From Spiribacter salilacus (GTDB taxonomy: Bacteria; Pseudomonadota; Gammaproteobacteria; Nitrococcales; Nitrococcaceae), in contig NZ_WJPP01000001.1 of the NCBI RefSeq assembly GCF_009649225.1, forward strand, positions 496,001 through 560,000: a stretch of 64,000 nucleotides of DNA, given 5' to 3'. The position numbers were made by a program, and so were the translations under genes. This document shows positions 30,324-39,256 of this stretch, one piece after another (positions within the stretch are counted from its first letter, which is position 1; each line of letters starts with the position of its first letter). Below the pieces are notes generated by a model, which saw only the letters and a list, made by a program, of their open reading frames with translations, had not been told where the DNA came from and did not search any database.

Positions 30324-31801
30324 TTATCCAACTCTCTAGTGATGTAGTCTTCAACAGCGTCCTCGAAACCAATGAAGAATCTAGTGGACCTTACGACTTC
30401 TCGAAAGGCCTCAACATTTACATCACCGTTGCCAAAAAGGCATTGCTTCAGATCATTAAGGCGGACATTGATTTCTTCCCGCGAAAGTTCGTTCTGATGA
30501 GTCTCTTGGGGCTTAGTGGAAAAATCTGAATAAATCATCTCAATCGGAAGCGAAGACGCAACCGCCTCCAGGTATATCGCGAGCCGGCGATCATTTTCAG
30601 AATCAAGGTTTGCACGTAAGGCTTCAGCTAGCGGATGCTCACTATTTAGACCGTACCTTATGGCTCCCTGAGTTGCGTATCGCTCCCAAACTGGCGCATT
30701 TACCTCGTCAAATAGCTTTTTTCCTCTACCACGATGCACTTTGGTGCTACGTGCAGTTACCGTGTCTATGACTTGCCGTAGACGGTTTCTAACCGGTGCT
30801 GGAGGACGTGCACGTGATTTCTTAATATCGATCGTCCACAACTCATCGAGGCTATTTGGGAAATCAATCTGCACTCGAGCCAATTTTGTGGCTTCCCCTT
30901 TTGGGATGAGTCTGAACCAGTCGCCCCATGCCATTAGGCGACCGGCGCGGTAGACGTAAGCGCCTTGGTTTGAAACAAAATCGCTGCGGTTTTGATAGAA
31001 GTCGTATTCTTGTGCGCTCAATTTGCTGTGGTGCGGAAGGATGTATGGCTGCATTTGAACTGCCGCGCCATCAACCCGCACAACTTCTTCCGGCAATATT
31101 TGCGTAGCCGGATTTTTGCGGCAGAACGGGTCAAAGGGCTTAATCGAATGACCATTCAGGGAGAGTGCCAGTTTGTTACGGCCACTCACTTCGCCGCTTA
31201 TAAACCTATGAAAAACTAAAGCTAGATGTTTTTCGACGAGATCTAGCTTCTCATTAACGATTTCATGCAGTCCGGCACCAACCTCCTCCTCGAATAGCCT
31301 ATCGAGGTTACGCCAGATCACCGCTGTACCCGTGCCGATGATCAGATCATGAAATGGCACCTCCGCGATTTCTTCGGTATCAAGAATTGAGATAAGCCAA
31401 TCATCCTTTTTATGTACAGTCTCTAGGTCCCATTCCGCTGCGTGCAGCCCACTACCATTGTTACTAACTACCGTTAGCCTTTTACACTGCGAAAAGGAAG
31501 CCGTCTTGAGCCCGAGCCCAAAGCGACCAAGGTCTTTTGGTGAACGCATTTCCGATGGGTTCTTTGACCCATGCCGCAAGGCATCAATTATGCCCGCCTC
31601 ATCCATGCCATTACCGTTGTCAATGATGCCCAATGTGGGGTTTGTTTGGCTCAGATCACAAAGAATATCGACCTTGGTTGCTTCTGCCGAGATGCTATTG
31701 TCAACAAGATCCGCAATCGCAGTTTCTAGTGAATAGCCTAAATCACGCATCGATGCAGATAGAGATGAGGCACTTGGAGGAAGATGGTGATGTCTAGCCA
31801 T
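30320..31801 (-). CDS. MORC-like GHKL ATPase
   Basis: The 493-residue protein carries the GHKL (Hsp90/MutL/MORC) ATPase signature: N-box LETAIADLVDNSI (about 28-40), G1 box GIIDNGNGMDEAG and G2 box GRFGLGLKTASFS. The C-terminal half holds a transducer-like domain with the catalytic-type lysine region (WTIDIKKSRARPPAPVRN). Bacterial MORC-like ATPases in R-M loci are thought to gate DNA for the attached helicase and nuclease. It is co-directional with the Z1 gene (ATGA overlap). Upstream, 222 bp separate it from dcm and hold a decayed Vsr-like gene. Confidence 0.9.
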   Translation of the reverse strand: MARHHHLPPSASSLSASMRDLGYSLETAIADLVDNSISAEATKVDILCDLSQTNPTLGIIDNGNGMDEAGIIDALRHGSKNPSEMRSPKDLGRFGLGLKTASFSQCKRLTVVSNNGSGLHAAEWDLETVHKKDDWLISILDTEEIAEVPFHDLIIGTGTAVIWRNLDRLFEEEVGAGLHEIVNEKLDLVEKHLALVFHRFISGEVSGRNKLALSLNGHSIKPFDPFCRKNPATQILPEEVVRVDGAAVQMQPYILPHHSKLSAQEYDFYQNRSDFVSNQGAYVYRAGRLMAWGDWFRLIPKGEATKLARVQIDFPNSLDELWTIDIKKSRARPPAPVRNRLRQVIDTVTARSTKVHRGRGKKLFDEVNAPVWERYATQGAIRYGLNSEHPLAEALRANLDSENDRRLAIYLEAVASSLPIEMIYSDFSTKPQETHQNELSREEINVRLNDLKQCLFGNGDVNVEAFREVVRSTRFFIGFEDAVEDYITRELDK

Positions 31802-32027
31802 AACCTGCCCTATATTCGGACGAGGGGTGGCACTGTCCGCTCCGAAATGAAGTATCTACCTGCGATCTTGCAGCGTTTCGCCAATCTAAGCCTTGACGGC
31901 AGTAACAGGCACTCAAAAAAATCACACTGGCATACTGGGAAAGGACCAGCTCCGATCCCATTTCCTCGGATCGGATGCGAGCAGTGCCCCGCCCCCCTAG
32001 CTCGCAGGAAACACGGTCGATTCTCAC
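31794..32027 (-). pseudogene. Decayed Vsr-like mismatch endonuclease gene
   Basis: A 77-codon frame starts with GTG at 32027, overlapping the dcm stop by 4 nt (GTGA), and ends 8 nt inside the MORC-like gene. Near its start ARIRSEEMGSELVL resembles the N-terminal SRIRSKD..PEL of Vsr. A little later YASVIFLSACYC resembles the Vsr strand AVIFVHGCFWH. The segment between them, which in Vsr holds the catalytic aspartate (LPGKPDxVF), is missing. MORC-type cassettes often place vsr directly after the cytosine methyltransferase, so position supports the reading. It is probably non-functional. Confidence 0.45.
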
Positions 32028-33574
32028 TTAATCTCTCCGGCTCTATCAAGAATATCTGCGATTATTTCGGCGATCTGCCTTGCGAGATACGGCGGCACCG
32101 CATTGCCTACTTGGTGATACTGAGATGTTCTTGGTCCCTCGAATCTATAATTATCCGGAAAAGTTTGCAGCCGCGCGGCTTCTCTGACTGTCAAGCTCCG
32201 ACATTGCATAGGATCGTAGTGAATAAAATAGTGCCCATCTTTAGAGATATGAGAAGTGATAGTAGTAGCAGGCTGCTTAGGAAGCTGAACCCGAAATCGA
32301 TCTGAGAACATCTTCCCAGCTCTGCCGTCGCCAACATTTGCATGGTTAGGCAGTAAAAAAGGTGGAAAATCAGCTAACTTGGGACTCCTGCCGGTAACTG
32401 ATGCGAATGAAGCTGCGAAGGCATAACGGCGAAGATCGGACGGCATATGAGAGCGCGAGTGATGACTATCCAATCTTGAAAGACGCGCATCGTAGATGCT
32501 CTCGAAGACACTATGCGAACAAAAAGGCCGCGCTGGATATCGAGTAGAGGATTTTTCCAAGGGGACTACGGGCGCGGGATCGCAAGCAGCAAGCGTCGCA
32601 AAAAGCTCCTCCGCGTAGCAATTTCCCCTTAGCTCTTTGTTGATCCGCTGTAAATCTAGCGAGCCGACTGCTACCCGCCAACTCTCATAACTATCTTCAC
32701 TCTTTGAAATTCCACTCCGAATTTTTGGCAAGTTGCCAATCGTCTCTTCTAGTGTTGGCGATTTGTGAGGCCTTAACTTTTTAGGACGGACTGCAATATC
32801 GTCTCTGATACCCACAATAAACATTCTGTGGCGGGCTTGCGGCACTCCATATTCTTCCGCCCTAACGAGAAAAAGGCGCGGATCGACGCAGAACCCTGGA
32901 AGCTCCTCTTCCGCGAGCGAATAAAGCTTATAGCCTAGGCCATTTGGCGAAATGCCAAGGGCACCTTCCGGTTCAGTTAGGTCAGATATAATGCGATTAA
33001 TTACAAGGTCGCCATTTACCCGGGCTGACAGCAGGCCCTTCACGTTCTCCATTACAAATACTGGTGGACCGTGATCAACAATGATTCGCAAGTATTCCCT
33101 ATAGAGAAAGTGGCGTTCGTCGCTCTCAAACGCTGGATCACCTTTCATCCGTGACCTACCCACCAAAGAGTATGCTTGGCAAGGAGGCCCACCGACCAAC
33201 GCCCACTTTTTTTCGTTTCCAAGCTTATTGGTGATGAGCGCACGAACTTGGCGATGATTTTCAGCGCCAAGGGACAACCTTATCGCCGACTGATCCGCCC
33301 GAGCCTTTTCTTTGGGATGCCGCGAATAAAGCTCATTAAGGGTGATATGACCGTTTAAATATCGATAATAATCTTCAGGAAACTCATCGCTTTCAAACAC
33401 TCTAAGAAAATGGCGCAAAAGGAGTGTTCTGTGAGCAAACTTATCTTGTTCAATGGCGACAATACTTTCAAAGTATGAACGCTCTTTCCCATTCCTTTGC
33501 AATGAAGCGAAGCCTTCCCCAAGGCCACCTGGGCCAGCAAACACATCAACCAAAGGATAGGGCCGCTTCTTCAC
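32024..33574 (-). CDS. DNA (cytosine-5) methyltransferase
   Basis: The 516-residue protein has the ordered motifs of C5 methyltransferases: motif I VDVFAGPGGLGEGF (8-22), motif IV GGPPCQAYSLVG with catalytic Cys132, motif VI FVMENVKGLL with Glu176, motif VIII ARHRMFIVGIRDD, and motifs IX-X near the end (RSLTVREAARLQTFPDNY, YHQVGNAVPP). It would protect host DNA for the MORC/Z1/DUF4420 system downstream. The target recognition region (about 250-420) gives no readable specificity. It is the first gene of the operon. Confidence 0.93.
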   Translation of the reverse strand: MKKRPYPLVDVFAGPGGLGEGFASLQRNGKERSYFESIVAIEQDKFAHRTLLLRHFLRVFESDEFPEDYYRYLNGHITLNELYSRHPKEKARADQSAIRLSLGAENHRQVRALITNKLGNEKKWALVGGPPCQAYSLVGRSRMKGDPAFESDERHFLYREYLRIIVDHGPPVFVMENVKGLLSARVNGDLVINRIISDLTEPEGALGISPNGLGYKLYSLAEEELPGFCVDPRLFLVRAEEYGVPQARHRMFIVGIRDDIAVRPKKLRPHKSPTLEETIGNLPKIRSGISKSEDSYESWRVAVGSLDLQRINKELRGNCYAEELFATLAACDPAPVVPLEKSSTRYPARPFCSHSVFESIYDARLSRLDSHHSRSHMPSDLRRYAFAASFASVTGRSPKLADFPPFLLPNHANVGDGRAGKMFSDRFRVQLPKQPATTITSHISKDGHYFIHYDPMQCRSLTVREAARLQTFPDNYRFEGPRTSQYHQVGNAVPPYLARQIAEIIADILDRAGEIK

Positions 33575-34554
33575 TGACTGATCCTCACGTTTGGATCACT
33601 CTTAAAAGGGTAACCACATCTTTTTCGTCATACCGCCCACTGATTGGCGGAGCCAGCCCCGACTGGTCTCCCTTGACACCAAAGGTGCCGGAAATACTGA
33701 ACAGATCAGAATTACAGTTGTTGAAATTATAGGGTTTATCAAAGTCCGTTGAAGAACTTACACAACGATGGCCCAAATTAACACCTCTGCACTCTCTAGA
33801 CTCTTCGGGCTCTTCCCCTATAAGCAGCCGCGCCAAGCGGCTAGCATGTCGATGGATATCGCCTACGATGTTGCACATGCCCTATTCCTTGGCTGTTCGC
33901 CTACGGCGCATTTGCAAGTGTAAGCCTTTAGCCGCCACTCCAACACTGCCTATAATTATATCGTGCGAAATGGTTGACCATGCCTCCGACAGAAGACGTC
34001 GGAAAAACCGATAAACCTGCCTAGGGGAGTGAGTTAATTGCGTAATCGTGGACAGGGGGCATGTGACATCAATCTTCAGCGGTTTAATGCGCATTCAAAT
34101 ACGCACACGCTGTGCTTACAAACACTGACCCGAGATTAACAATGCAACTCAGCAAAGCTGGGATCGCGGAGACTTTGAAACTGCTTAAACAGGAGCAGTA
34201 GCTCAAAGAGGTTGCCAGCGCCTTGGCAAGCTTGAGGTCGTAGATTGAAACAAATGGCCTACCCTTAGCTCGCCTCCGTCAATTCTAATGCCCGGTGATC
34301 TTATCCACCTCAGTTAGAGACCCAGTCGGTGGAAGTAGACCACAATCGCTAATTCGGGATAAACGGTGCTTAAAGAGGAGCGAGCGGTTCTGGACTGAAC
34401 CTGATAATCAAGACACCAGTATACCCAGCATGCTTTTGAGAGAATTTGTCTAAACGAAAACCGTGGGAAGTTCTGAGCTGGGGTCAGTGCCGCTTTAGGT
34501 GTTAACGTATAAGCATTGACGCGAGCAAGAGGCAAGGAGGCTGTCGCAGAAAAC
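33575..34554. other. Long intergenic region between dcm and the TPR gene
   Basis: This 980-bp stretch separates two divergent defence modules and must contain both promoters. No gene in it is convincing. A 97-codon minus frame (33585-33878) begins CNIVGDIHRHASRLARLL, reminiscent of a metallophosphoesterase start, but nothing downstream supports it. A 51-codon plus frame starts at 33774 (MAQINTSALSRLFGLFPYK). The strong AAGGAGG at 34534-34540 belongs to the TPR gene. The region may be a module join. Confidence 0.5.
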
Positions 34555-36069
34555 ATGGATGATAATGTTTTGGATGAAAACGAAATACTAACGAAGGCAA
34601 ATCATCTTGTTATCGAAGGGCTTCGCCAAGCAGCGATTCTCCTGCTTCAGCAAAACTTAGAACTCCATCCCCACTCTACCGCACTCCTTACCGCACTCGG
34701 TCATGTTTATCTGCTTGAGAATCAACCGACGAAAGCCCTTAATCATTTCAACAAATCACTCAAGGCCAGTCAGGCGGCCAATGATTTTACTGATGAAGAC
34801 TTAGAGTTTATAAATACGCAAGCTGAGCAGAGTAAAGAAGTCGATTATTCACCGCACGACGACGCTGTATCGGATGCAAGCGACGCTGATTCAGGAAAAG
34901 TCCAACAATTATCACTGCGGCCGAAATTATCTCTTTCATCACCAAGAAATACTAGCCAAACGGAAAGACCAGCCAAGCATCAGGTCAAAATCAAGTACCG
35001 ACAGCGTAAGTATCTCAATACGAATAACAGCACCCCTAGGTCTAGGGCGACAGGTTCACTAGGTGAGGGGTCGCCTGCTACGGAACCAGTAATACCGAAA
35101 GACCAGTTACAAAGGGAGGCCACTACTTTCACAACTCCCAACTCGCGTCATGTCAGCTCTCACACCGACAATAAGGAGCCTGATGTTCAAGCGGTCGAGC
35201 AATCATTAGATGATCTCTACTATGAAGAATTACAACCAAACGCCGATTTTGCTGTGCCAGAAAACGACGATGCTGCTTACAGTCTCTTCGACTACCTTCC
35301 GGATTCCCTCGATAATCAGGAGATCGATGAATTCGCGTGGGATGAATACGAAGACCTTGATGAGTTTGATGAAGAAGCTAATCGCGGGGACACCGAACAC
35401 ATCCTACCGACTGATTACGTTGGCCGCGAGAGACGTGCCCTTCAAGTCGCCACAGAAGTCATTGCAAACTGCGATTGGCATCCCTGTTCAATTGAGCTAC
35501 TTCAAAAGGTTTTTGTTGAGAATGGATGGAATGCGACCCGCGTAGCCATTGAGCGAGAAATTAGTAAAGGCATGATCCCGGATGAGCTTATGCTCGCTAG
35601 GGCGATTCGCAATTATTGGTTCAATAATGATCGCTATTGGATAACTTTCGCTCGGATCAAGAGCAACGCGCTCTACATGGAAGCCACCGCGGCCTACTGC
35701 AACATAAGTTGGGTGGATGCACTGCGTGTCATACGATGTTTCCCAGCGATTCCCGCAGTCGAGGAAGTAATAACTCTCATTGAGGATTTGTACGAATGGT
35801 GGTATGCCGATCAAAGCCTATGCCGCAGCTTCAAAACCTTTCTAAGGTTTCTTCAATACCGAACCGGGTCAGTGCGGGGCGCGCTCTCCGGTGAAAGCGT
35901 TTTCAGTTTTCATGGATGGGCAGACGAAAACATTGGCTCTGAAAATATTACTCTATGCCACTACAACACGCCCGCACGCCACTGTTTACAGGAACTCGGC
36001 ATAAAACTTCCACTAAGTGAACCTCCGCCACTTAGGGGCATGAGAAAAAGAAAGGAATCAGAAGAATGA
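34555..36069 (+). CDS. TPR-like acidic protein paired with a SNF2 helicase
   Basis: The protein has 504 residues. The first ATG is at 34555, 14 bases after AAGGAGG. Residues about 1-85 look like two tetratricopeptide-type helical pairs (GLRQAAILLLQQNLELHPHS, GHVYLLENQPTKALNHFNKS). The middle is low-complexity and very acidic (EEANRGD and EFAWDEYEDLDEFDEE). The C-terminal 200 residues are better folded, with WHPCSIELLQKVFVENGWNA and WYADQSLCRSFKTFLRF. I recognise no catalytic motif. It overlaps the helicase gene by 4 nt (ATGA), so the two act together, perhaps as adaptor and motor. Confidence 0.75.
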   Translation: MDDNVLDENEILTKANHLVIEGLRQAAILLLQQNLELHPHSTALLTALGHVYLLENQPTKALNHFNKSLKASQAANDFTDEDLEFINTQAEQSKEVDYSPHDDAVSDASDADSGKVQQLSLRPKLSLSSPRNTSQTERPAKHQVKIKYRQRKYLNTNNSTPRSRATGSLGEGSPATEPVIPKDQLQREATTFTTPNSRHVSSHTDNKEPDVQAVEQSLDDLYYEELQPNADFAVPENDDAAYSLFDYLPDSLDNQEIDEFAWDEYEDLDEFDEEANRGDTEHILPTDYVGRERRALQVATEVIANCDWHPCSIELLQKVFVENGWNATRVAIEREISKGMIPDELMLARAIRNYWFNNDRYWITFARIKSNALYMEATAAYCNISWVDALRVIRCFPAIPAVEEVITLIEDLYEWWYADQSLCRSFKTFLRFLQYRTGSVRGALSGESVFSFHGWADENIGSENITLCHYNTPARHCLQELGIKLPLSEPPPLRGMRKRKESEE

Positions 36070-38891
36070 CTAAAAACCGTACCCCACTGCTCCCGGTGCG
36101 CCACGCTTGGGTAAAACAAACCCTTTCCGATCAGACCGAACGCGTAGGTAGAGTGGAGTCCGCAATTGATCGAGGGAATCAAGTCGATGTTACTGTCCAT
36201 TGGCAAGGTGAAAACCGGAAATCTGTGGTCCCACTTTCTAGTCTGCGCTGCGGGTTCCGCCCAATGATGGACGTGCAAGACGTACCTGCAAGTCGAACAC
36301 GAAAGACGATGGGAGAAGGTATTGTCCTAAAGACTCGCACCTTGGGTGGCCGTGACCAAGTACTGGTTGATTTCCCGAGAGTAGGCAAACAACTCTGGCT
36401 CCCTTATGAAACTTTAAAGCAGATTAAGGGCAGCAAACACCGATTCATCCTCGGTGAAACAGGCCCCGCAGATAGTGCAGAGCGGTTCCGACTAAAATCG
36501 CTGGCGCATGCTCTGGAAATGTGGAACGAAAATACAGGATCCCTTTCACATTTGGAGATCGACCCACTTCCCCACCAAATCCACTTAGTTCACCATATCT
36601 TGGCCTCTGGAAACCTCAATTGGTTGATCGCTGATGACGTCGGGCTTGGCAAGACTATCGAGACCGGCATGCTTTTGGCTGCGCTTAAGCAGCGGGATAG
36701 TCTTAATAGAGTGCTGCTAGTTACTCCCGCTGGATTAACCAAACAATGGCAAGACGAGCTTAACCACAAGTTCAAAATGGGCGATTTTTTAATTTATGGT
36801 GATGACTTCCAGATAAATGAGCCGCGCCACTGGAAGATGTTTGACTATGTTATCGCGTCAATGGATAGGCTGAAGGATGATCGTCACCTAGCAGCATTGG
36901 AGCAGGCCGGTGGTTGGGATTTGGTTGTTTTCGACGAGGCGCATCGCCTTAGTCGGCGACAGTACGGTATGAAACTTGATGCCTCACAGCGGTTCCAGTT
37001 AGCTGCCCAACTGCGGCGAAAAACAGATGCGATGGTCCTGCTAACAGCTACGCCACATCAAGGGATGCAAGACAAATTCCAGGCACTATTGGAGCTGCTC
37101 CGGCCCGAGCTGACCGATAAAATCAACAGTTTAAGGAACAATCCGGAAATTATCGGAGATATGGTATTCCGAAATAATAAAGCCGATGTAACTGATGTGG
37201 ACGGCAACTTCATTTTCAATGGCAAAACCACGTCAGCAATGGAAGTGTCGGTCTCTCAGGCGGCGAAAGTATTCGATAACACCCTACAAGCGTATCTTCG
37301 TAAAGGCTATGAAGCGAGCGCCAAACTTGGCGTCAAAGGCAATGCTATCGGCTTTGTAATGACGGTGTACCGCAAGCTCGCTGCCTCAAGTGCTGCGGCG
37401 ATCCACAATGCGCTGATTAACCGTAAATTGCGACTTCAAACTCAGGCCAACATAGAGCCGATGGGTAATTATGCAGAAAAAGATCAGCGGTTTATTGGCG
37501 AATGGGAAGAACAGCTGCAGACCGAAGCGGCACAGTTCTTTGATGGTGAGCTGGATCTACTCGATCAACTAATCAGCGAGGCAGAACGCCTGCGCGACAA
37601 TGACCGTAAGCTTCAGCTTTTTCTCGATGAATTAATCGAAGCCATCCGCGCCGATAATCCAGATCAAAAAGTGCTAATTTTTTCCGAATATCGAACCACC
37701 CAAACTTATATCAAGTCAGCTCTAGAGGGTCGTTTTGGCGCCGGCTGTGTGGAGCAAATTAACGGTTCTATGCCTCACCACTTGAGGCATGCCGCGATTG
37801 CCCGATTTGAGGAATCAGCCCAATTTCTGATCTCCACAGAAGCTGGTGGCGAGGGCATTAATTTGCAGCGCAACTGTCACATCATGATCAACTACGACCT
37901 ACCATGGAATCCAATGCGTCTGGTGCAGCGCATTGGCCGCCTGTATCGCTATGGGCAAAGGAATCGAGTAGTTGTATTCAATATCCACTCTCCAGACACA
38001 GCCGACGAACAAATTATGGAAATGATGTATAGCCGTATTGAACAGGTGGTTACTGATCTAGCTGGGGTTAGTCCTGAATTTGATTCTCAGCTACACGACG
38101 ATATCCTTGGCGAGATTGCAGATCTAATTGACGTTTCGCAGATTCTGGAAGAGGCGACCGTAGCAGGAATCGATCGTACCGAAGAGCGGATCAACACAGC
38201 CCTAGCCCTCGCTAAAGAGGCCACAGAAAAACAGCACGAGCTATTTGCGTATGCTGCGAGCTTTAATCCCAACGAGACCCGAAATGAGCTGCGTATTACG
38301 AGCGAGCACAGTACGGCTTTCGTTCAGGGTATGTTCCAGCAACTCGATGTTGAGATAGTAGACACCAGTCACGACGGCAGACTCTGGCATATCCGTATCC
38401 CTGAGACAATGCAAAATGCCCTAGGTAGCACCCGAACCCGCTATGAGGTAACACTAGACCGTATCTTAGCCATCAAGCGGCCCAACACGCATATTCTTGA
38501 TCTGGATTCGCACATAATGCGTTACCTATTACAAGAAGCGAAAAGCTACGACTTCATGGGCTTGAGTGCAGTAGTACGCAATTTACCGAACAGCGCGGCA
38601 CTGACCACTAGTATTTTACGCTGGCAGAATGACCAAGGGCACCGCAGGCGCCAAGAATACGCAGTATTTGGAATAACCGAAGACGACCAAGTGCAAATTA
38701 ATCCGGAATCTTTTGTAGACTGGCTAAAACGGCCGGCCAACACCGGCACCGTCGAAATAGACCGAGACCAAAACAGACGTTGGTTTCTAGCAGCAGAAAA
38801 AGCAGCAGATCGGCGACTAGCGGAAGTAAGCAATCGGCATCTCCATCCTGAAAACATGCAGTGGGTTTCGGGTGCATGGGTGGGAAGATGA
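36066..38891 (+). CDS. SNF2-family (HepA/RapA-like, DrmD-like) helicase
   Basis: The 941-residue protein contains SF2/SNF2 motifs: I DDVGLGKTIETGMLL, II VVFDEAHRLSRR, III LLTATPHQG, and V-VI AGGEGINLQR with QRIGRLYRYGQ. The N-terminal 150 residues resemble SH3-like/KOW-like modules (VDVTVHWQGENRKSVVP). Helicases of this class occur as DrmD in class 1 DISARM and in other defence loci. Here it is separated from the DrmA/DrmB genes by 5 kb of insertion sequences and lies on the opposite strand, so membership in that system is doubtful. With its TPR partner it may be an independent two-gene module. Confidence 0.88.
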   Translation: MTKNRTPLLPVRHAWVKQTLSDQTERVGRVESAIDRGNQVDVTVHWQGENRKSVVPLSSLRCGFRPMMDVQDVPASRTRKTMGEGIVLKTRTLGGRDQVLVDFPRVGKQLWLPYETLKQIKGSKHRFILGETGPADSAERFRLKSLAHALEMWNENTGSLSHLEIDPLPHQIHLVHHILASGNLNWLIADDVGLGKTIETGMLLAALKQRDSLNRVLLVTPAGLTKQWQDELNHKFKMGDFLIYGDDFQINEPRHWKMFDYVIASMDRLKDDRHLAALEQAGGWDLVVFDEAHRLSRRQYGMKLDASQRFQLAAQLRRKTDAMVLLTATPHQGMQDKFQALLELLRPELTDKINSLRNNPEIIGDMVFRNNKADVTDVDGNFIFNGKTTSAMEVSVSQAAKVFDNTLQAYLRKGYEASAKLGVKGNAIGFVMTVYRKLAASSAAAIHNALINRKLRLQTQANIEPMGNYAEKDQRFIGEWEEQLQTEAAQFFDGELDLLDQLISEAERLRDNDRKLQLFLDELIEAIRADNPDQKVLIFSEYRTTQTYIKSALEGRFGAGCVEQINGSMPHHLRHAAIARFEESAQFLISTEAGGEGINLQRNCHIMINYDLPWNPMRLVQRIGRLYRYGQRNRVVVFNIHSPDTADEQIMEMMYSRIEQVVTDLAGVSPEFDSQLHDDILGEIADLIDVSQILEEATVAGIDRTEERINTALALAKEATEKQHELFAYAASFNPNETRNELRITSEHSTAFVQGMFQQLDVEIVDTSHDGRLWHIRIPETMQNALGSTRTRYEVTLDRILAIKRPNTHILDLDSHIMRYLLQEAKSYDFMGLSAVVRNLPNSAALTTSILRWQNDQGHRRRQEYAVFGITEDDQVQINPESFVDWLKRPANTGTVEIDRDQNRRWFLAAEKAADRRLAEVSNRHLHPENMQWVSGAWVGR

Positions 38892-38934
38892 ACAACATGA
38901 AATGGTGTGCATCTTGCAGCACTAAATCAACACG

Positions 38935-39132
38935 GTCAGAGCGTATGGACTAACCCACGAGTTCATCACGCCCTATACGCCGGAGCGGAATGGGCTAATG
39001 GAGCGCTTCTTCCGATCCCTAAAAGAGGGATGCATCTGGCAGCACCAGTTCGAGCCGCTAGCGCATGCGCGGCAGGTGATCGTGCAATGGATCCGGTTTT
39101 ACAATAACGAACGGCCGCACCAGTTATCCGCT
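38935..39132 (+). mobile_element. IS3-family transposase C-terminal fragment
   Basis: The frame reads AYGLTHEFITPYTPERNG, then LMERFFRSLKEGCIWQ and ends with FYNNERPHQLS. This is the DDE C-terminus of an IS3-family integrase-like transposase (the catalytic glutamate lies in LMERFFRSLKE). The remainder is missing and the frame runs on into unrelated sequence to 39234. It is a different group from the other IS3 elements here. Confidence 0.8.
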
Positions 39133-39256
39133 GCAGTGATTTTACATTCTTGTGCAAATGCCACTTCTGAAATTAGCAGCACAAGCATTAGCGATAAAAT
39201 TATGGCTCGCATCCAATCTCCTTTTGACGCATAACGCCTGCCATGAGGCGCGGCCT

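Noticed and set aside
33585-33878. Minus-strand frame starting like a metallophosphoesterase (VGDIH)
   Set aside because: Only the first motif fits; the histidine/asparagine motifs that should follow are absent and the rest looks non-coding.
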